From Tretioscincus oriximinensis (lineage: Eukaryota > Chordata > Lepidosauria > Squamata > Gymnophthalmidae), in contig JAJVDF010000045.1 in the NCBI GenBank assembly GCA_022410635.1, positions 3,125,678 through 3,189,677 of the forward strand: a stretch of 64,000 nucleotides of DNA, written 5' to 3'. The notes beneath the pieces are model-generated. The model saw nothing but the letters and a program-made list of their open reading frames with translations, did not search any database and had not been told where the DNA came from. The stretch's first letter is position 1, and each line of letters begins with the position of its first letter. Positions 33,208 to 64,000 of the stretch are shown piece by piece. Both the position numbers and the translations under genes were made by a program.

Positions 33208-34500
33208 GTAAGGACAACTGAAGAAAATCATCTACCAAACTTGGTTGAATCCATGGACATTTATATGCGAAGAGCATGGAGACTGTCTGCACACTGAAGA
33301 GTTGCCAGTTCAATTTTCTTTCACATTAAGCCAAGCCACCAGTTTCTTTTTTAATTCAGAGGTTTCTTGTTGTAATTAGCCTCAGTATTTAGTGATACCA
33401 AGAATAAAATTTGTTATTTGATGATTATTTCGTTGTTGTGAGACACCACTGAGTTATGATCCATTTCTGCTTGAATGCCGGAGCTACCAGACAGCGGCCT
33501 TCGTGCAGTTTTCTTGACAAAGCCATAGAAGCAGTTTGACATCCCATTTTCAATTTGCAGTAAACGGAAAATGAGTCAAGCCAGTGCCGATTGACACAGC
33601 TTTTATGCTATGTCAAAAACCCCAGTTGGGACGCAGCCTCAGAGCTACGAACGCTCCCTGATAGGCTGTGGACCTAAATAATTTTCAGCTGTCATCATGG
33701 GTTCTGTTGCAAGGCAGCATTACAGCATCGCTCAGAGTGGTATGTGATAAGTATAAAGAGAGAAAGAAAAACTAGGTCATACCAGAGTCTATAAATTATG
33801 CATCCCCCACACTGACTGCTGTCTAAATCCTAATATAAACAAAAGGGATTTATCCATGTATCTGCAGTTCTGTATCCAATTCTGTGAAAGACTTTTATCC
33901 ATACAGTCCTTTTTTTTTTTAGAATTTCACGATTTTTGGTTAATCAATTTTCCAGTTTTAATATGCCTTGTTTATACTTTCACAGTATATTCTGAACTTT
34001 ATTATTCTTCCCAAATGCTATTGGATAATTTGCTGTCAATACCCGATTCCTTTTGCTTCTCACTCTTGAAGTTTCTTGTCAAAACTATCCATACATCAAA
34101 GATTTTCAGAATAATCCTATATGCTGATTTACTAGTAGATTTTTCCGGCATGCCAGCAATCGGCTTTTAAACCTGCCATCTGCCGGTTTATAGGACAATC
34201 TAGTAACGAATGTAACAGACATTCGACTTCCAAGCAGATTATTGATGCCATCTGGATGCAGCTCTATTCTCCAACCACCAAGGTTGAAATGGGAAAAGAT
34301 GACTGGTCTAGTCAAAGCCTGCAAAGATTTCCCTCTTTCTAGAAGTATAGCAAAGCAAGTAAGAGTGCAGTGTTTAGGGTTTCTTCACATTCTTCTTATA
34401 TATAACTGGAAGATGATCGTATGTTTTCACCTCACCTGCTGAAGGGTTTCAGACAAGACCCAGGTACTAGAGTTCTGCTTCCAGTGTTAATGAATAATGA
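33208..34500. other. Intergenic KCNJ11-ABCC8
   Basis: No gene recognised; a 104-codon open frame at 33856-34170 shows no family resemblance. Confidence 0.45.
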
Positions 34501-34504
34501 GTGC

Positions 34505-34562
34505 CAGATCTAGTGGCAAGCTGCTTAAAAAGCACAGGGCTGCTGGTTCAATCCCCAGCCAA
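34505..34562 (+). repeat. tRNA-like sequence (SINE head or tRNA relic)
   Basis: Box A-like tagtggcaagctg (34511-34523) and box B ggttcaatcc (34545-34554) at tRNA spacing. No complete cloverleaf was identified, so a functional tRNA is unlikely. Confidence 0.4.
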
Positions 34563-35204
34563 GAAAACTGAGCAGAAGTATCCATGCAGTCAACTAGGAT
34601 TCAACCACAGTTCAGTGATACACAACACAGGTTTCAAAGAGAAACACTTTCAGGAACGGTATCAAATTCCAAAGATTATAACTCCTAAAAAATTGCCCAG
34701 AGACAGAAAGAAAATGGCTACAGTAAGTGCAAACTGGACGTATCCCATCTCTACACAGTATCTGCCATTCCACTGGGCCTTGCTTCCCATTTTATGAGCA
34801 TAAAATATATTTTCTTTCTACTTGCATGTTAGGCTAAAGAAATAAACTATGGGCACTGATAACCCTTCATCCTCATGACTGCTGCTTTCCAAAAGTGGCA
34901 GCTGAACTCATGAAAGGGGAAACTTTCTTCTTGTGGAACTCACTGTTAATAAGGATCCTTACAGTATATACTGGAACTATGAATGCCTTCCATGTTATAG
35001 TTCGATAGGGATAGATTGCTGATCCTGTGGTTGCTGGCAACACTCCTGTCTTGTTTATTTTAAACTAGTGGGGAAGCTCACAGGTATGTACTTGGGTGTG
35101 AACAGAGGGGATGCGCAACCCCCTTCACCTGGGGTACCGACAGGTGTTCGCTTGTCAGATGACTGGGCAAAGAGGTGGTTGGGGGACATGTGTTCCCTTG
35201 GCTT

Positions 35205-35395
35205 TATCCTGTTACTGCCACTGCCCATTGATTGGGAGTGGGCATCTTTCTGTTCCCTTCCTGTCAGTGAATCACGATGCTGCTGGCGCCATAATAGGGC
35301 TGAGAGTTCTAAAGGACTGTGAGTGGCCCAAGGTCACCCAGCTGGCTTCATGGAGGTGTGTGGAATTGAACCAGACTCCCACTAAACTGAAACAG
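35205..35395 (-). mobile_element. tRNA-derived SINE, MIR-like core
   Basis: Contains tggcccaaggtcacccagctggcttcatg (as ggcccaaggtcacccagctg), the conserved core of a widespread amniote SINE. A box B-like sequence is on the minus strand (agtctggttcaattc). Confidence 0.6.
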
Positions 35396-35654
35396 TAAAT
35401 TGGTCATTTGCCACAGCCCACCTCTTACTTTCCTTCTATCCAGATGCTACCGAACATACAGTCTCTACGTCTAGCACTTCTTCCAAATTAGCAGCTAATC
35501 ATAATAGTGATATATGGAGGTTCTTGAAAAAATAGTGAGAAGATGTTCTGAGGCAGAGGCTGGAACTTTATCCTGAGTGAAGCTCCATTGCCACATGTAG
35601 TGCATTTGTATGCAATGCACCAGTAATGAAATAAAAAAATGAGCTGTCTATCTA

Positions 35655-35872
35655 AACCAGGAGTGGGCAATTAATTTTCCCAAGGGGCCTCATGAGAAAT
35701 TGGGATGGTTTTAGAGGGCCGGACTAATATAGTTAACTCAGTTCTACCCAATACTGTATATAACAGTAAACCACGCCCCCAACTCTGTGCTAAGACGGGC
35801 AGGCCGGTCAGAGACTGTAGGTGGGCCGCATACGGCCCTCGGGCTGCCCCTCGGTCTGATCTGAACGAACTG
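35655..35872. mobile_element. hAT-like MITE
   Basis: Left end ccaggagtgggcaattaatt and right end gtgggccgcatacggccctc resemble the ends of abundant hAT-type elements, with a gggccggac motif inside. Confidence 0.5.
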
Positions 35873-36782
35873 CACATTAGTTTGCACTTATTTATACAAT
35901 CTCTAAGTTGGATAAATTGTCTTTTGTCAGAAAAGAAGCGGAGCAAGATGGGGGCACAAGCTAGAAGAAAATAACTTGTCTTATTATTAGGAATGGATAG
36001 AGAGAATTTCTCTCTTAGAATGTGATTACAGACCTGGTATTCTTAGAGTTTGTACAATATCTTAGTAGCAAAGACAATGGCCATAGTCATGTACATGCTT
36101 TTAAACAATCTTCACTCCTGAAAGGGAACTGAAAATGAGAAAGGCCACCACTATGCCTACCATAACTGAACACCACTAAATCTACCAATATATTTTTTTC
36201 CCTTCCAGTTTAACTACTTAGTCATTTTGACCTCTGAACTATTCAATTAGTCACAGTATCTTCTATAACTTTTTTACCTGCCCAATATATGTTTCTATGA
36301 TTTTGTTAAATCTGCAACAGGGAAAGAGAAATTGCAACCTTTTTGTTGGGATACAGTTTCCTTTATCCTTGTCCATTAGTCATGCTTATTTAAGCTGAAG
36401 AAATCTGGGATGCAACAGTATATGTAATGCCAAAGTTTCTCTATCTGTAATTTCTACAATAAAGAATTTCCTCTACTTAGGGAATCACACTGCAGACGGA
36501 GTAATTTTCTTTCAATATAAGAAAATTGTGGTTCTGTGTGACACTGTTGGATGCTATTTAAATCCCTCACTAAAACTAACTCTTCAGTTCATATTTTCAA
36601 ATTGTATAATCATGTTGTATAATTCACTGTTAAGCTGTGACATGATGCAGAAATACTGATTAAATGAAATGCCTATACAGGAGAAAATCTGCTTTAAAAA
36701 TCTTAAGCTATATTCAGTTTATTAATACAATAAATTGATTTAAAATTCTATTTTATATCAAAAATGGATACAATGAGTCCTT
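35873..36782. other. Intergenic, AT-rich, 3' of ABCC8
   Basis: No gene recognised. Part may belong to the ABCC8 3' UTR if distal poly(A) sites are used. Confidence 0.45.
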
Positions 36783-36804
36783 TTTATTAAATAATATATT
36801 TATT
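36783..36804 (-). terminator. ABCC8: Candidate ABCC8 poly(A) signals
   Basis: Two TTTATT hexamers (36783-36788 and 36799-36804) read as AATAAA on the minus strand, 67-88 bases past the ABCC8 stop codon. Confidence 0.4.
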
Positions 36805-36870
36805 TACAGATTATTTGCTTAATTAAAATGCATAATAAAATTGTATTTCCTAGGTTTGTTTAATATAAAT

Positions 36871-60338
<23,468 letters not shown>

Positions 60339-60340
60339 CT

Positions 60341-61194
60341 AAAGAAGACAAAAGAAAGAAGTCGAAGCAAAAATATTCAGGACATAAAAGTTATTCAGAT
60401 TAACATAATTAACAATTTAGAGCTGTCCGAACATAGTTTATACATTCAACTATAAATCAGTCAGTTTGTCAGTCTCAATTTATTGCATTGTCTGCCCATC
60501 TATAGTTTTATTATTTCAGCACTATTTTTGTGTTTTAAAAATAGGTAAATACATTTCATCAACATTTTAAAAGATAAACAACATAAGCATACTTAAAATA
60601 AAATAGTAATCGAACTATAGATTTTTATACTGCTTTGTAAGAAAGAAAATTAGGTAAGACTAATGATTCTTTTTACAAGGCCAAACTAGATTAATATTTA
60701 ATTATGTGACGTCAGGAAAATAACCAAGGTTGATATTCATAAGGTTAGCCTGTCAACTGAATGGATTTTGTTTATGAAATGGATTTTTACTTCCTTTCCT
60801 CCTTCATGAAGTCTTCCAAAAGGCTACGATTCCCTTAAAGCCATATAAAGAAAGTGATGAGAGAAAAAATGCAGTACATTTCTATATGAAAAGGTTTTCT
60901 TGTACAAGGCTGTTAATCATTCTACAAATTGAACTAAATAAAATATGCTGTATATATGTACATACACTTTTTTTCTAAACTAAAAAAAATCTATTCATAA
61001 TTCTTTAAATAAGTAAAAGCTATTGCATGGAAATAAATGTTTTGAGAAAATATTATAATGCTGTTTTACAAGTCAAATATCTAAAACAGATTCTCAATGA
61101 CAGAAAAATGTTTAAAACAGATTCTCCTTGACAGATATATACTACTTACTAGTGGAATTATCCAATTGTGTTATAGTAATGCAATGGGCTTTAG
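60341..61194. other. ABCC8 intron, AT-rich
   Basis: No exon or repeat recognised. Confidence 0.55.
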
Positions 61195-61565
61195 CCCCTC
61201 CTACCAACCATGCCNCCACTATTCCTTCCTTCCCCCTATCATTTGCTGCTTCTTTGTTTTGTTTCTTTTTTTTCTGCTCTCCCTTCCTACTTTATTTTTT
61301 CTTCTTTATATTCCTTCCTTTACTTCCATCTTTCATCCATTTCTTCCTTTTTCTTCTTCCTAGTACTAGGGTATTCCACTTTTTCCATCTTTCCCCCCAG
61401 AGAACTGTCCATTTATTACTGCCCTGTTTTCTATCTTTTAGCCAGTTTCCAAAACAAAGCAAGGGTAAAAAAGCTCCTACAATTTCCTACCACATAGCAA
61501 GTACTATGGTCTCTGGAGGCTGCCAAAGTTCCNAGTCTGTCATCGGTCTCTGGAGTCTTAATGTT
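61195..61565 (-). repeat. Pyrimidine-rich dispersed repeat
   Basis: Reverse complement of the unit at 18735-19000 (shared: gggtattccact, tccccccagagaactgtcca, ggaggctgccaaagttcc). Same dispersed family. Confidence 0.6.
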
Positions 61566-61629
61566 TAGAATGCAAGCTGGTTAGCTGAGGTAGGGGCGAT
61601 TTTGACCAACGTGGGAGCCAGAATTGAGT

Positions 61630-61915
61630 AGAAGAGTAATAGCTAGCAGCCTGGATAGCTTTAAGACANGATTAGACAAGTTCATGGAAGCCAAGGATAT
61701 AAACAGCTACTAGAATGGATGTCTNGATACTGCGTCCGAGCNGAGCAACAGGCAGTATTCCTGAAATGCCATTTGCAGGGCGTCAAGAACAGTTGAAGAT
61801 TTTGCCTTTTTCTATTCCATGTGCAATTGGTGGGCCACTCGGCGAGACAGAAGGCTGGACTAGATGGGCTCTGGCCTAATATAGCAGGGTTCCTCTTTGG
61901 TTCTTATGAGCATAC
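61630..61915 (+). mobile_element. CR1-like LINE 3' tail fragment
   Basis: tagcctggatagctttaag ... gatgggctctggcctaatat ... ggttcttatg; same family as 52250-52525 and 63490-63780. Several ambiguous bases. Confidence 0.8.
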
Positions 61916-62394
61916 CTGCTCAGTTTTTTGTTATATAGTATTGAAAAGTATACTGTGATGATATTGTGCCACAAAGATGTTTTATTGGCTGTTACAGGGA
62001 ATCGTCATTTGAACATGCTATTTTTGATGGCAGACATCTTTCATAATAGCTCTTCTTGTTGGCATATCAATGCAGTCCGGTTTAGAACATAGAAATTCAC
62101 TTTTTTACATTTTTATAAACACTATAATTTTGATATACTTGTAATACAATTAAATAAAACTTTCTTAAATGTACATTTAAGATCACAAAAAATCTGGCTT
62201 GCTTCCTTTAAAATTGGACTGATTGATTGGCAGCTGTAAGTCGTAATTCATATTCCATTAACAGCAGCCTAGGCAGCCATCCTAACTCCAATCCTCAACA
62301 AAGGAGATCAACAAAGAACTGTATGATTGAACTTAAATGCAGACACCTGAATTTTGGCTGCATGCTGAAGTAAAAGCAATGGCAATGGGATAGA

Positions 62395-63780
62395 GCTAAT
62401 TAATATGCGAAATTGCCGAACTTCTAACCAAAATATTTAATCTTTCCTTAAGATCAGGCATAGTACCAATAGATTGGAAGGTAGCTAATGTAACACCAAT
62501 CTTCAAAAAAGGATCCCGGGGTGATCCCGGAAATTATAGACCAATCAGTTTAACATCAATTCCAGGTAAAGTGTTGGAAACCTTAATTAAGGACAAAATT
62601 ACTAAACACATGGAGAAGCACGCATTGCTGAATGAAACTCAACATGGCTTCAGCAAAGGTAAATCATGCCTTACCAACTTGCTAGAATTCTTTGANNNNN
62701 NNNNNNNNNNNNNNNNNNNNNNNNNNNNNNNNNNNNNNNNNNNNNNNNNNNNNNNNNNNNNNNNNNNNNNNNNNNNNNNNNNNNNNNNNNNNNNNNNNNN
62801 NNNNNNNNNNNNNNNNNNNNNNNNNNNNNNNNNNNNNNNNNNNNNNNNNNNNNNNNNNNNNNNNNNNNNNNNNNNNNNNNNNNNNNNNNNNNNNNNNNNN
62901 NNNNNNNNNNNNNNNNNNNNNNNNNNNNNNNNNNNNNNNNNNNNNNNNNNNNNNNNNNNNNNNNNNNNNNNNNNNNNNNNNNNNNNNNNNNNNNNNNNNN
63001 NNNNNNNNNNNNNNNNNNNNNNNNNNNNNNNNNNNNNNNNNNNNNNNNNNNNNNNNNNNNNNNNNNNNNNNNNNNNNNNNNNNNNNNNNNNNNNNNNNNN
63101 NNNNNNNNNNNNNNNNNNNNNNNNNNNNNNNNNNNNNNNNNNNNNNNNNNNNNNNNNNNNNNNNNNNNNNNNNNNNNNNNNNNNNNNNNNNNNNNNNNNN
63201 NNNNNNNNNNNNNNNNNNNNNNNNNNNNNNNNNNNNNNNNNNNNNNNNNNNNNNNNNNNNNNNNNNNNNNNNNNNNNNNNNNNNNNNNNNNNNNNNNNNN
63301 NNNNNNNNNNNNNNNNNNNNGCATGGGATCGACAGAGTGAATAGAGAAAAAATGTTTTCTCTATCACACAACACAAGGACCAGAGGGCACTCCTTAAAAC
63401 TGTTGGGTAGAAAAGTGAGAACAGACAAAGGAAAGTATTTTTTCACCCAGAGGGTCATCGGCCTGTGGAATTTACTTCCTGAAGAGGTAGTGGTAGCTAA
63501 CAGCTTGGATAGCTTCAAGACAGGACTAGACAGGTTTATGGACACTAAGGGTATAAATGGATACTAAGATAGTTGTCTGGATGTAGCCTCCGGGATGGAG
63601 CAACAGGCAGGACTCTGTAAATACCATTTGNAGGGAGTCGCGAATAGGAGCAGCATATTTTGCTTTCCTCTGTTCGGACTGCCCAGGTGCATCTGGTGGG
63701 CCTCTGTGTGACACAGAATGCTGGACTCGATGGGCTGTGGCCTGATCCAGTATGGCTCTTCTTATGTTCTTATGTTCTTA
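62395..63780 (+). mobile_element. CR1-like LINE with intact RT segment, interrupted by a gap
   Basis: Before the gap an open frame encodes KVANVTPIFKKGS, PGNYRPISLTSIPGKVLE and NETQHGFSKGKSCLTNLLEF, canonical non-LTR reverse transcriptase motifs of the CR1/jockey group. After the gap it encodes FFTQRVIGLWNLLPEEVVVA ... and ends in cttatgttcttatgttctta. Antisense to ABCC8. The gap hides the catalytic part of the RT. Confidence 0.88.
62696..63320. other. Assembly gap (625 N)
   Basis: Run of N inside the LINE; the true length is unknown. Confidence 0.98.
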
Positions 63781-64000
63781 ATATTGACTAATAAATGGAT
63801 ATAGTTCTAATAAATGAATGCTCTGATTGGTCAGACGGTGGATAACTGGACTTTTTTTGCACAATAAAAATATCTGATAACTGGAAATGTCTCAAATGGT
63901 TTAGTTGGCACAGTGCACAGTAAATCTAATAGTTCACATGCAAACAGAACATTCTGTTAATCGCAGAATTCTGGCTTAAACTGATCCTGAACAAATAGCA
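63781..64000. other. ABCC8 intron, window end
   Basis: No feature recognised. Confidence 0.5.

Noticed and set aside
34505..34562. Functional tRNA gene
   Set aside because: Only box A/B-like motifs; no complete cloverleaf was identified, so SINE head or relic is more likely.
62571..63567. Several frames of 217-291 codons spanning the gap
   Set aside because: Most of each is unknown sequence; only the flanking LINE pieces are real.

Overview
This is a vertebrate nuclear window, most likely from a squamate reptile (a gecko or lizard). The genes are split by GT-AG introns and the background is AT-rich. It is full of L1, CR1-like and L2-like LINE pieces, tRNA-derived SINEs, hAT-like and mariner-like elements and hairpin MITEs. 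The species assignment is an inference from gene divergence and repeat types; no species-diagnostic sequence was recognised.

Three protein-coding genes are present in the order NUCB2(+) - KCNJ11(-) - ABCC8(-), which is the classic vertebrate arrangement (human 11p15). (1) 2495-13900: the last nine coding exons of NUCB2 (nucleobindin-2, the nesfatin-1 precursor), missing the signal peptide and nesfatin-1 part, followed by a 3' UTR to about 15.35 kb. (2) 15.4-30.9 kb: an intergenic, repeat-rich stretch with hAT-like debris, L2 and CR1 tails, two related LTR-like units, fold-back elements and SINEs. No NCR3LG1-like gene was recognised there. (3) 31107-32312: the intronless KCNJ11 gene for Kir6.2, inside a strong GC/CpG island with a 62-base assembly gap in its 5' flank. 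(4) 33-36.8 kb: intergenic fold-back repeats and SINEs. (5) 36871-60338: the last fourteen coding exons of ABCC8 (SUR1), covering most of the second transmembrane domain and all of the second nucleotide-binding domain. (6) 60.3-64 kb: the next ABCC8 intron, filled with CR1-like LINE sequence around a 625-base gap.

KCNJ11 and ABCC8 encode the pore and regulatory subunits of the pancreatic/neuronal ATP-sensitive K+ channel, and their tandem order is conserved across vertebrates. NUCB2 encodes a Ca2+-binding secretory/Golgi protein whose N-terminal product nesfatin-1 acts in feeding and glucose control.

I found no new multi-gene system. The unusual items are a longer, Gly/Ala/Pro-rich turret in Kir6.2; a GC-AG intron in ABCC8; a SINE carrying a hAT-like element that carries a second hAT-like element, each with readable 8-bp target duplications; a nearly perfect 150-bp inverted repeat flanked by a 15-bp duplication; and several families of palindromic MITEs.
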